Shown: positions 1-6,357 of the stretch, piece by piece
Position numbering within the stretch: position 1 is the stretch's first letter
Layout of the letters: each line of letters begins with the position of its first letter
Source: Solidesulfovibrio magneticus
GTDB taxonomy: Bacteria > Desulfobacterota > Desulfovibrionia > Desulfovibrionales > Desulfovibrionaceae
Reading direction: 5' to 3'
Length of the DNA: 30,403 nt
Assembly (NCBI GenBank): GCA_002482565.1
Contig: DLGG01000014.1
Span: 1-30,403 of the forward strand
Notes under the pieces: generated by a model
Told to the model about the DNA's origin: nothing
Seen by the model: the letters and a program-made list of their open reading frames with translations, nothing else
Databases searched by the model: none
Program-made: the position numbers and the translations under genes

Positions 1-148
1 GTGCACCGGTCTCGTCGGCCAGCCGGGCCCGGGCCTGGGCCGAGGCCGCGGCCAGGGCCTTGGCCTCGCTCTGGACGTCTTCGGGCCAGCGGCCGATGTC
101 GCCGCCGTAGCTGTCGGCCAGGGCGGCAAAGCGCGACAGGGGCATCAT
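1..148 (-). CDS. Small protein downstream of ECF sigma factor (partial, 3' end outside window)
   Basis: The reading frame starts at ATG 148-146 and runs off the left edge after 49 codons. Its ATG overlaps the TGA of the sigma factor gene (ATGA), so the two are probably translationally coupled. The visible N-terminus begins MMPLSRFAALADSYGGDIGRWP. This opening, with a short helix, a YG..I.RWP motif and an Ala/Arg-rich helix, is what I associate with small uncharacterised proteins encoded directly after ECF sigma factors. A role as anti-sigma or regulatory partner is inferred from position only. No zinc-binding anti-sigma motif or membrane segment is visible in the part present. Confidence 0.6.
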   Translation of the reverse strand, partial: MMPLSRFAALADSYGGDIGRWPEDVQSEAKALAAASAQARARLADETGA

Positions 149-795
149 GGCGGACCTCCTTGGCCGGCCGTATCGGCCAGCCGGGTGCGCAAAAACTGGC
201 GGCCACGGGCCAGCAGCCGTTCCACGGCCTTGGCCGAAACGCCCAGGGCCTTGGCCGCTTCGGCCCCGGACAGGCCTTCTTCATAGACCAGGGCCAGGGC
301 GGCCCGTTGCCGGTCCGGCAGTTCGGCCAGGGCGGCGGCCATGGCCCTGGTCTGCTGGCCGGCGGCCAGACGTTCCTCGGCGCCGGCGGCCGGATCGGCC
401 GGATCAAATCCGTCGGGCAGGGCCTCGGGCCGCGCCCGGCGCTGGTGGTCGCGGCACAGGTTGGCCACGATGCGGTACAGCCAGGTGGTCAGCCGGGCGC
501 GCTGCGGGTCGAAGCGGCCGATGGCCTTCCAGGCCCGCACAAAGGCTTCCTGGGCCAGATCCTCGGCAACGGTCGCGTCGCGGGTCAGCCGCGTGGCCAC
601 CCGCAGGGCAAAGGCCCCGTGGCGAAGGACCAGGGCGTCGAAGGCCCGGCGGTCGCCGTCCCCGGACCAGGCGGCCAGGGCGTCGTCATCGGCCCCGGCG
701 TAGTCCCGGGGCGGCGGCGTGGCCGTCGCCGACCCGGACGTGGCCGGACGGCGCAGCAGCGGCAAGAGGCCGCCAAAGGGCCAGCATTTTTCCAC
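145..795 (-). CDS. ECF-type RNA polymerase sigma factor
   Basis: This 216-residue protein is an extracytoplasmic-function sigma factor, which would direct RNA polymerase to a stress or envelope regulon. Region 2 lies at about residues 50-120 (AFDALVLRHG, then AEDLAQEAFVRAWKAIGRFD and TTWLYRIVANLCRDH). Region 4 is at about 150-205 (ELPDRQRAALALVYEEGLSG, then AAKALGVSAKAVERLLARGR as helix-turn-helix). The first ~40 residues are Pro/Ala/Thr-rich and longer than usual. The start used here is a GTG at 795 with only a weak Shine-Dalgarno, so the true start may be a little downstream. The stop overlaps the start of the next gene, a typical sigma/anti-sigma layout. The Cys-rich secreted protein upstream is on the same strand. 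Confidence 0.9.
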   Translation of the reverse strand: MEKCWPFGGLLPLLRRPATSGSATATPPPRDYAGADDDALAAWSGDGDRRAFDALVLRHGAFALRVATRLTRDATVAEDLAQEAFVRAWKAIGRFDPQRARLTTWLYRIVANLCRDHQRRARPEALPDGFDPADPAAGAEERLAAGQQTRAMAAALAELPDRQRAALALVYEEGLSGAEAAKALGVSAKAVERLLARGRQFLRTRLADTAGQGGPP

Positions 796-823
796 GGTGT
801 TCGTCCGGGCCTTGGCGTTGCGA

Positions 824-890
824 GGCGCTCCGGGCCGTGCCCGGAGCGCCCCATGCCGAGCGCGCCGGGTCTGGAGCCTGGCGCGCTCGG
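824..890 (-). terminator. Tandem GC-rich hairpins between Cys-rich gene and sigma gene
   Basis: There are two perfect inverted repeats in the 102-base gap. One is 824-835 with 839-850 (12 bp, 3-base loop). The other is 856-866 with 880-890 (11 bp, 13-base loop). Neither is followed by a T tract on either strand, so if they act on transcription they would be weak terminators, pause sites or mRNA 3'-end stabilisers after the Cys-rich gene. Confidence 0.4.
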
Positions 891-897
891 GCGCGGG

Positions 898-1203
898 TTA
901 CTGCTTGACTCCGGCAGCCTGCTTCGCCGACTGGGCCGCCGTCAAGGCCTGCTTGCAGCCGGGGGAGAGCTTGTCGGCCTGCTGCTTCAGGCAGGCGACA
1001 ATGCGTCCGCCGCCAGGCTGCACCCCGGAACACAGGGATTTGTAGTCGCCTTTGCAGGCTTCCTTGAGAGCCTGGCCGGCGGCCGGGGCGGGCTGCTGGG
1101 CTAAGGCCGGCACGGCGACGGCCAGACAGCCGGCCACGGCGACGGCGGCAGCCAGGGTTTTGGTCAGGCCGGCCAGGGCGCGGGCAGGGGAAACGATCGG
1201 CAT
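898..1203 (-). CDS. Small secreted Cys-rich repeat protein
   Basis: This is a 101-residue protein. ATG 1203 is chosen because GAGGA lies nine bases upstream; an in-frame ATG 12 codons earlier has no such site. Residues 1-36 form a Sec signal peptide (basic start, Ala/Val-rich core, VPALAQQ cleavage region). The mature part carries four cysteines in the spacing of the GLG1-type Cys-rich repeat: EACKGDYKSLC, then VACLKQQADKLSPGC. Such proteins are periplasmic and mostly uncharacterised; structural disulfides are likely. It is on the same strand as the sigma factor and divergent from a Spy-like gene, which hints at envelope or metal stress, but this is contextual inference. Confidence 0.75.
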   Translation of the reverse strand: MPIVSPARALAGLTKTLAAAVAVAGCLAVAVPALAQQPAPAAGQALKEACKGDYKSLCSGVQPGGGRIVACLKQQADKLSPGCKQALTAAQSAKQAAGVKQ

Positions 1204-1595
1204 GGGTATTCCTCGCTTTGGTGCGTCATGGGCCGCCACAGGGCGGCCTTTGGGGATGATACGGGCGGGGCGGGGAAATCCCCCGCCGGTTTTCGTGGCC
1301 GAACGGCGAAAGCCTGCGGCGGGTCGTTGGCGGTCCGGGGGCAGGCAGGGTTAGCGCGCCCACGGCTGATTGGCGCATTGCCGTGGTGCTTCCTTCGCGG
1401 GGTACAGGATCTGGGCGCGCCCCTGGTCGCGGACGGTTTCCGCCTCCTGGGGGCGCGACCGGGGGGAGAGGCCAGCCCGCGCGTATCATGGGCAACAAGA
1501 CGGCCGACGCCTGCCGGCGCGGCTTCCCGACCTTCGGGTTCGGGACCGGACCGGCCGGCGCGCCGCCAAACCCCAAGCAACAAGCGAGGATAATC
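1204..1595. other. Intergenic region between divergent genes, no gene seen
   Basis: This 392-base divergent control region lies between the Cys-rich gene (minus) and the Spy-like gene (plus). I see no convincing gene. Only short GC inverted repeats are visible near 1525-1550 (CCCGA..TCGGG type), and no promoter match is good enough to name. Confidence 0.5.
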
Positions 1596-2087
1596 ATGAT
1601 GCGACGCAGACTCACCCTGGCGACGGCCCTGTGCGCTATGCTCCTTCTCGTCACGGCGGCCTGGTCCGGCGCGCCGGGCGGCGACGGCCCGGCCGGCAAA
1701 GGCCCGGGGCTTATGCGGATGCTCTCGGAATTGGACCTGAGCGCCGCCCAGAAACGGGAAGTGGCCGGCATCCTTAAGGCCAACCGAGACAACACCAAGG
1801 CTCTGCGCGACTCGGTCAAATCGGCCAGGGACGCCCTGCGCGGCGTCCTGGCCAAGACCCCGGGCGACGAGGCGGCGGTGCGGGCCGGGGCCAAGGCCGT
1901 GGCCGAAGCGGCCGTGGAGCTGGCCGTGGCCCGGGGCCGGGTCAAGGCGGCCATGGACGCCGTGCTGACGCCGGAGCAGCGCACCAAGCGCGACGCCCTG
2001 CGAGAGGAGTTACGCGACAAGTGGAAGGCCCGCCGGCTGGAGCGCCAGGGCGAGCTGGACGCCTGGATCGAGAGCAATCTGTCCTAG
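1596..2087 (+). CDS. Spy/CpxP-like periplasmic protein (LTXXQ family)
   Basis: This is a 163-residue exported protein. Start ATG 1596 follows GCGAGGA at 1584-1590. The frame is open upstream, but the signal peptide (MMRRRLTLATALCAMLLLVT, AAWSG) begins here. The mature part is a highly charged four-helix type with two LTxxQ-like motifs: LDLSAAQK near residue 48 and LTPEQR near residue 129. Family members (Spy, CpxP, zinc-resistance-associated proteins) are periplasmic chaperones or metal/envelope-stress sensors. No conserved metal-binding His/Cys is apparent here, so a chaperone-like role fits better. It is monocistronic, followed by hairpins before a convergent hydrolase gene. Confidence 0.75.
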   Translation: MMRRRLTLATALCAMLLLVTAAWSGAPGGDGPAGKGPGLMRMLSELDLSAAQKREVAGILKANRDNTKALRDSVKSARDALRGVLAKTPGDEAAVRAGAKAVAEAAVELAVARGRVKAAMDAVLTPEQRTKRDALREELRDKWKARRLERQGELDAWIESNLS

Positions 2088-2103
2088 GGCCGCGCTTTGA
2101 GGG

Positions 2104-2131
2104 GGGGGCCGGAAACGGTATTTCGGCCCCC
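2104..2131 (+). terminator. Hairpin just after Spy-like gene
   Basis: 2104-2111 (GGGGGCCG) pairs with 2124-2131 (CGGCCCCC) around a 12-base loop, starting 17 bases after the stop codon. No T tract follows, so this is a weak terminator or mRNA 3' stabiliser. Confidence 0.35.
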
Positions 2132-2231
2132 TCGCATCCCGTCGTTTGGTTGCGTCATCCCGTTGGCTCGCGCAGGAAGGCGACACGGATCGCCACGCCC
2201 CCCCCCGCAGGCACGCCTGCCTTGAAAACCG

Positions 2232-2267
2232 CCAAAGCCCCGGCCATGCGCCGGGGCTTTGGTTTTT
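2232..2267 (+). terminator. Strong rho-independent terminator (probably bidirectional)
   Basis: A perfect 13-bp stem (2232-2244 with 2250-2262, CCAAAGCCCCGGC arm) with a 5-base loop is followed by TTTTT at 2263-2267. It lies between convergent genes. On the minus strand the stem is followed by CGGTTTTC, so it may also stop hydrolase transcripts. Confidence 0.9.
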
Positions 2268-2278
2268 CGGGCGGGTGT

Positions 2279-3100
2279 TCAGGATTCAATAAACGCCAGC
2301 AGGTCGGCGTTCACCGTCTCCTTGTGGGTGGTGCACAGGCCGTGGGGCGCGCCGGGGTATTCCTTGAGCACGGCGTTGGGCACGAGCTTCACGGCCGCGC
2401 GGGCCGAAGCGTCGATGGGCACGATCTGGTCGTCGTCACCGTGGATAAGAAGCGTCGGCACGTCGATCTTGCCCAGGTCCTGGGTCAGGTCGGTCTCGGA
2501 AAAGGCCTTGATGCAGAAGTAGGCGGCCGGGAAGCCCGCCGTCATGCCCTGTCGCCAGAAGGCCTGGCGCACGCCCTCGGACACGGCCGCGCCCGGGCGG
2601 TTGTAGCCGTAAAACGGCAGGGTCAGGTCCAGGAAGAACCCGGAGCGGTCCTTGACCACGCCGTCGCGGATGCCGTCAAAGACCGCCATGGGCAGCCCGC
2701 CCGGGTTGGCCGGGGTTTTCAGCATCAGCGGCGGGATCGCGCCGATGAGCACTGCCTTGCCAACCCGGGCCGTGCCGTGGCGGCCGATGTAGCGCACGAC
2801 TTCGCCGCCGCCGGTGGAGTGGCCCACATGCACGGCGTCGCGCAAATCCAGGGCGGCGGCCAGTTCGGCCAGATCGTCGGCGTACGTGTCCAGGTCGTTG
2901 CCTTGCCAGGGCTGGTCCGAGCGGCCGTGTCCCCGGCGGTCGTGGGCGATGACCCGGTAGCCGCGCGAGGCCAGGAAGAACATCTGATCCTCGAAGGCTT
3001 CGCCGGAAAGCGGCCAGCCGTGGCTGAAAACCACCGGCCGACCGGAACCCCAATCATTATAATATATCCTGACGCCGTCTCGCGTCGTGAAGGTTGCCAC
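2279..3100 (-). CDS. Alpha/beta hydrolase, non-heme chloroperoxidase-like
   Basis: This is a 273-residue cytoplasmic alpha/beta-hydrolase. The start is GTG 3100, preceded by AAGGAGA at 8-base spacing, and gives the usual family length; the longer upstream frame has no ribosome site. It has the nucleophile elbow GHSTGG (Ser95), the acid loop HGDDDQIVP (Asp224), and a catalytic His in APHGL (His253). It also has the SHGWPLSG oxyanion region near residue 26 and HDRRGHGRSDQP near residue 53. These features match the cofactor-free chloroperoxidase/bromoperoxidase subgroup, whose members are esterases that can also perform perhydrolysis. The natural substrate cannot be told. It is monocistronic and convergent with the Spy-like gene. 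Confidence 0.88.
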   Translation of the reverse strand: MATFTTRDGVRIYYNDWGSGRPVVFSHGWPLSGEAFEDQMFFLASRGYRVIAHDRRGHGRSDQPWQGNDLDTYADDLAELAAALDLRDAVHVGHSTGGGEVVRYIGRHGTARVGKAVLIGAIPPLMLKTPANPGGLPMAVFDGIRDGVVKDRSGFFLDLTLPFYGYNRPGAAVSEGVRQAFWRQGMTAGFPAAYFCIKAFSETDLTQDLGKIDVPTLLIHGDDDQIVPIDASARAAVKLVPNAVLKEYPGAPHGLCTTHKETVNADLLAFIES

Positions 3101-3406
3101 GATTCGTCTCCTTGGGGAGCCGGACGGCTCCGCCTGGAGCAACCGGCTCGTTTGCGGGGGCGCTGGCGGGAGGCCGGACGCCGCGTATCCATTACAGTTA
3201 GGCAAGGCCGGGGAGAAGTAAAGGGCGTTATGTCAGGATTGACCAACCCGGTCGTCCTTCGGTGGCATCGCCCGGGCCGGCGAGGACTTGGAGGGCCGCG
3301 TCTTGGGCGAGAGACAGGTTCGACGCGGGCGGTCAAGGCCGTTTCGACCCGGGCGGCCAAGAGCTGGGCTTGACCCAGGGGCGGGCTTGGCGCATGTTGG
3401 CCGGGC
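3101..3406. other. Intergenic region, no gene seen
   Basis: This region lies between the divergent hydrolase and MerR genes. It includes an AT-containing stretch just inside the hydrolase start, but I see no RNA gene, repeat or confident promoter. Confidence 0.5.
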
Positions 3407-3733
3407 ATGAGCCAAAAGACCTACAAGATCGGTGAAGTCGCGGAAATAACAGGGCTTAAGCCCTTTGTCCTGCGCTTTTGGGAAACGGAATTTCCCCAGC
3501 TCGTTCCGGTGCGCACCAAAAAAGGGCAGCGGCTTTACACCGACGAACATCTCTGTCTGCTATCGACCATCAAGACCCTTCTCTACGAAGAAAAACTCAC
3601 CATCGACGGGGCGCGCCGCCGTCTGGCCGGCCCGGAACGCGAGGTTTCGGTGCTGCGCCAGGTCTATGACGAGCTGCGGGACATCCGGCGTCTGCTCGGC
3701 GACGGCGACCGGCCGCGTCCCGGGGCGTCCTGA
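3407..3733 (+). CDS. MerR-family transcriptional regulator
   Basis: This is a 108-residue DNA-binding protein. The winged helix-turn-helix of MerR proteins fills residues 6-75: YKIGEVAEITGLKPFVLRFW, then TEFPQLVPVRTKKGQRLYT (wing) and DEHLCLLSTIKTLLYEEKLT. A short coiled coil follows (VLRQVYDELRDIRRLL). There is no C-terminal effector domain and no metal-binding Cys. This compact form is common in proteobacteria and usually of unknown target. The start has only a weak ribosome site (GGCCGGGC). A near-perfect dyad of the size MerR proteins bind lies seven bases after the stop codon and upstream of the glutamine synthetase gene. Confidence 0.85.
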   Translation: MSQKTYKIGEVAEITGLKPFVLRFWETEFPQLVPVRTKKGQRLYTDEHLCLLSTIKTLLYEEKLTIDGARRRLAGPEREVSVLRQVYDELRDIRRLLGDGDRPRPGAS

Positions 3734-3739
3734 GGCCGA

Positions 3740-3757
3740 TTGACACAATTGTTTCAA
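3740..3757. promoter_or_regulatory. 18-bp near-palindrome, possible MerR-type operator
   Basis: TTGACACAATTGTTTCAA is palindromic at 16 of 18 positions around AATT. Size and symmetry fit a MerR-family operator. Which protein binds is unknown; the adjacent merR is a candidate. Confidence 0.4.
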
Positions 3758-3860
3758 TTGCGCGACCGGGCGCAATCGCCGGTATGGCTGTCCTGGGCGC
3801 TGCTTTTGGAGCATTTTGGCTATGGACGGGGGTTGGGTTTTACATTATTGCTAGTTCGCG

Positions 3861-3889
3861 CGTCTGTGGATGGAGAGTAGCCACAGACG
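3861..3889 (+). repeat. Perfect 9-bp inverted repeat in glnN leader
   Basis: CGTCTGTGG (3861-3869) and CCACAGACG (3881-3889) flank an 11-base loop. It would form a stable stem in the leader RNA, or be a dyad protein site on DNA. Confidence 0.7.
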
Positions 3890-3982
3890 TGGCGAGAGGT
3901 GGAAATTTTCAGTCCGGACAGGGCATAAGATGAGGGAACGCCCTTTTCGGCAACGGGCCGCCCGACACGGCCCTGCCATATT

Positions 3983-4017
3983 GCCGGACCCAGGCGCGAC
4001 ATCGCGCCAAATCCGGC
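3983..4017 (+). repeat. Two-part hairpin in glnN leader
   Basis: The outer stem GCCGGA (3983-3988)/TCCGGC (4012-4017) encloses a small internal loop and the inner stem GGCGCGA (3993-3999)/TCGCGCC (4002-4008). It ends 57 bases before the start codon, and no T run follows. Confidence 0.65.
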
Positions 4018-4074
4018 GGGCAGGCGCTCGGACGGCCTGACGTGTAACCCGCTTAACACATGCAAGAGGACCCT

Positions 4075-6255
4075 ATGAGCGGAATCAAAGCTCGTCTGGA
4101 CGCGATTTCGGCGATCATCGGCTATAAGCCGGCCCATGCCCCCCTCAATTTCAGCGAGACCAAGCCCACCGACGTGTTCGGCTGCAACGTCTTCAGCGAC
4201 AAGGTCATGCGCGAGCGTCTGCCCAAGCATGTCTACAAGTCGCTCAAAAAGACCATCGAGCTTGGCGAAAAGCTGGACGCCTCCATTGCCGACACCGTGG
4301 CCAACACCATGAAGGACTGGGCCATCGAGCGCGGGGCCACCCACTTCACCCACGTGTTCTATCCGCTCACCGGCCTGACCGCTGAAAAGCACGACTCCTT
4401 CCTGGTGCCCGACGGCAAGGGCGGCGCCATCGCCGAGTTCTCCGGCAAGCTGCTCATCCAGGGCGAGCCCGACGCTTCCAGCTTCCCCTCCGGCGGCCTG
4501 CGCTCCACCTTCGAAGCCCGCGGCTACACCGCCTGGGACGTGACGAGCCCCGCCTACATCCTGGAAAATCCCAACGGCACCTTCCTGTGCATCCCCACCG
4601 CCTTCGTGTCCTGGACCGGCGAGGCCCTGGACAAGAAGACCCCGCTTTTGCGCTCCACCCAGGCGCTCAACAAGCAGGCCAAGCGGGTGCTCAAGCTGTT
4701 TGGCGTCGAGACCAAGCTGCCCGTGGGCTCCTTTGCCGGGCCCGAGCAGGAATACTTCCTCATTGACCGCAACTTCGTCTTCTCCCGCCCCGACCTGCTC
4801 ATCGCCGGCCGGACCTTGTTCGGCGCCAAGCCGGCCAAGGGCCAGGAGTTCGAGGACCAGTACTTCGGCGTCATCCCCCGCCGCGTGCTGTCCTTCATGA
4901 TGGAAGTCGAGCGCGAGCTCTACAAGCTCGGCGTGCCGGTCAAGACCCGCCACAACGAAGTGGCCCCCAGCCAGTTCGAAATCGCCCCGATCTTCGAGAC
5001 CGGCAACCTGGCCACCGACCACAACCAGATGGTCATGACCGTGCTGCGCACCGTGGCCAAGCGCTACGGCATGATCTGCCTGCTGCACGAAAAGCCCTTT
5101 GCCGGCATCAACGGCTCGGGCAAGCACCTCAACTACTCCATCGGCAACGCCGAACTCGGCAGCCTGTACGATCCGGGCGACACCCCGCACGAGAACGCCC
5201 AGTTCCTGGTCTTCTGCGCCGCCGCCATCCGTGCCGTCCACAAGTTCGGGTCGCTTTTGCGCGCCACCGTGGCCACGCCGTCCAACGACCATCGCCTGGG
5301 CGCCAACGAGGCCCCGCCGGCCATCATGTCCGTCTACCTCGGCGAGCAGCTCACCGACGTCTTCGAACAGATCAAGAAGGGCAAGGTTGAAGGCTCCAAG
5401 CAGAAAGGCGTCATGAGCGTCGGCGTCGACACCCTGCCGCCGCTGCCCATGGATCCGGGCGACCGCAACCGCACCAGCCCCTTTGCCTTCACCGGCAACC
5501 GTTTCGAGTTCCGCGCCGTGGGCTCCAGCCAGTCCATCGCCGGCTCCCAGGTGGCCCTTAACGCCATGATGGCCGAGTCCCTGGACTACATCGCCACCAA
5601 GCTCGAAGCCGCCACCGGCGGCGATCCGGCCAAGCTCAACGCCGCCGTGCAGAACGTGATCCAGGAAATCATCAAGGAACACGACGCGGTCGTCTTTAAC
5701 GGCGACGGCTACTCCGAGGAATGGCACGCCGAAGCGGCCAAGCGCGGCCTGCCCAACCTCAAGACCACGCCCGACGCCCTGCCGGTCATCTCCAGCCCCG
5801 AGGTGGTCAAGCTCTTCACCACCTACGGCATCTTCAGCGAGGCCGAACTGAAGTCCCGCGAGGAGATCTATCTCGAGCAGTACGTCAAGACCATCCAGAC
5901 CGAAGCCAATCTGGTCGTGCGCATGGCCAAGACCATCATCTTCCCGGCCGCCATGCGCTACCAGAGCGAACTGGCCGCCGCCTGCGCCAACCTCAAGGCC
6001 ATCGGCCACGACTACAAGATGGACACCCTGGAGTGCGTCACGGCCAAGCTGCGCGACCTCCAGACCAAGACCGCCGAGCTGGAAAAAATCATGGAACACT
6101 CGGCCGACGGCGCCCTGGCCGAAGCCAAGCACATGTGCTGCACGGTGCTGCCGGCCATGAACGAAGTGCGCGCCGTGGCCGACGCCCTGGAAGCCGTGGT
6201 GGCCGACGACCTGTGGTCGCTGCCGAGCTACCAGGAAATGCTGTTCATCCGCTAA
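4075..6255 (+). CDS. glnN: Glutamine synthetase type III
   Basis: This is a 726-residue GSIII, which makes glutamine from glutamate, ammonia and ATP. ATG 4075 is preferred over the in-frame ATG at 4060 because AGAGGA at 4065-4070 sits just upstream and MSGIKARLDAI is a natural N-terminus. The length and order of motifs match GSIII rather than the ~470-residue GSI. They are KTRHNEVAPSQFEIAP (~288), NGSGKHLNYSIG (~345), NDHRLGANEAPPAI (~403), and NRTSPFAFTGNRFEFRAVGS (~465), followed by a long helical C-terminal domain. No adenylylation tyrosine motif of GSI is seen, so control is probably transcriptional or at the leader. It is monocistronic, with a structured leader upstream and a strong terminator downstream. 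Confidence 0.97.
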   Translation: MSGIKARLDAISAIIGYKPAHAPLNFSETKPTDVFGCNVFSDKVMRERLPKHVYKSLKKTIELGEKLDASIADTVANTMKDWAIERGATHFTHVFYPLTGLTAEKHDSFLVPDGKGGAIAEFSGKLLIQGEPDASSFPSGGLRSTFEARGYTAWDVTSPAYILENPNGTFLCIPTAFVSWTGEALDKKTPLLRSTQALNKQAKRVLKLFGVETKLPVGSFAGPEQEYFLIDRNFVFSRPDLLIAGRTLFGAKPAKGQEFEDQYFGVIPRRVLSFMMEVERELYKLGVPVKTRHNEVAPSQFEIAPIFETGNLATDHNQMVMTVLRTVAKRYGMICLLHEKPFAGINGSGKHLNYSIGNAELGSLYDPGDTPHENAQFLVFCAAAIRAVHKFGSLLRATVATPSNDHRLGANEAPPAIMSVYLGEQLTDVFEQIKKGKVEGSKQKGVMSVGVDTLPPLPMDPGDRNRTSPFAFTGNRFEFRAVGSSQSIAGSQVALNAMMAESLDYIATKLEAATGGDPAKLNAAVQNVIQEIIKEHDAVVFNGDGYSEEWHAEAAKRGLPNLKTTPDALPVISSPEVVKLFTTYGIFSEAELKSREEIYLEQYVKTIQTEANLVVRMAKTIIFPAAMRYQSELAAACANLKAIGHDYKMDTLECVTAKLRDLQTKTAELEKIMEHSADGALAEAKHMCCTVLPAMNEVRAVADALEAVVADDLWSLPSYQEMLFIR

Positions 6256-6276
6256 TCGCCGATCCTTCGGGATGGG

Positions 6277-6311
6277 AAAGGGCCGCTCCGGCAACGGAGC
6301 GGCCCTTTGTC
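6277..6311 (+). terminator. Rho-independent terminator of glnN
   Basis: A perfect 14-bp stem (6277-6290 with 6295-6308; AAAGGGCCGCTCCG arm) with a GCAA tetraloop begins 22 bases after the stop codon. It is followed by GTCGTTT. Confidence 0.85.
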
Positions 6312-6357
6312 GTTTGAGCAGGCGGCCGAGGCCCAGCCGGTCTGTGCCCAGCAAGGG

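Larger units (their letters stand above)
3734..4074 (+). promoter_or_regulatory. Structured leader / control region of glutamine synthetase
   Basis: This 341-base gap before glnN holds no gene but several strong inverted repeats. They are a hairpin at 3757-3763/3770-3776 (ATTGCGC/GCGCAAT), a perfect 9-bp repeat at 3861-3869/3881-3889, and a two-part hairpin at 3983-4017. None is followed by a T tract, so simple attenuation is not obvious. The AT-rich 3835-3852 stretch could hold a promoter, but no clean -35/-10 or sigma-54 match is visible. Confidence 0.5.

Noticed and set aside
1..1104. Long plus-strand open frame across the sigma factor and Cys-rich genes
   Set aside because: Gly/Pro/Arg-rich translation typical of antisense GC-rich DNA. 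The minus-strand genes have clear domains and coupling.
3850..3950. Glutamine riboswitch in the glnN leader
   Set aside because: There are short look-alikes (GGATGGAGAGTAG, GAGGGAACGC), but the conserved core and pairing order of the glnA RNA could not be assembled. Only the inverted repeats are reported.
3820..6354. 844-codon open frame on the minus strand opposite glnN
   Set aside because: It is the antisense shadow of a highly expressed GC-biased gene. Its translation is low-complexity Gly/His/Val/Leu-rich with no start signal or domain.
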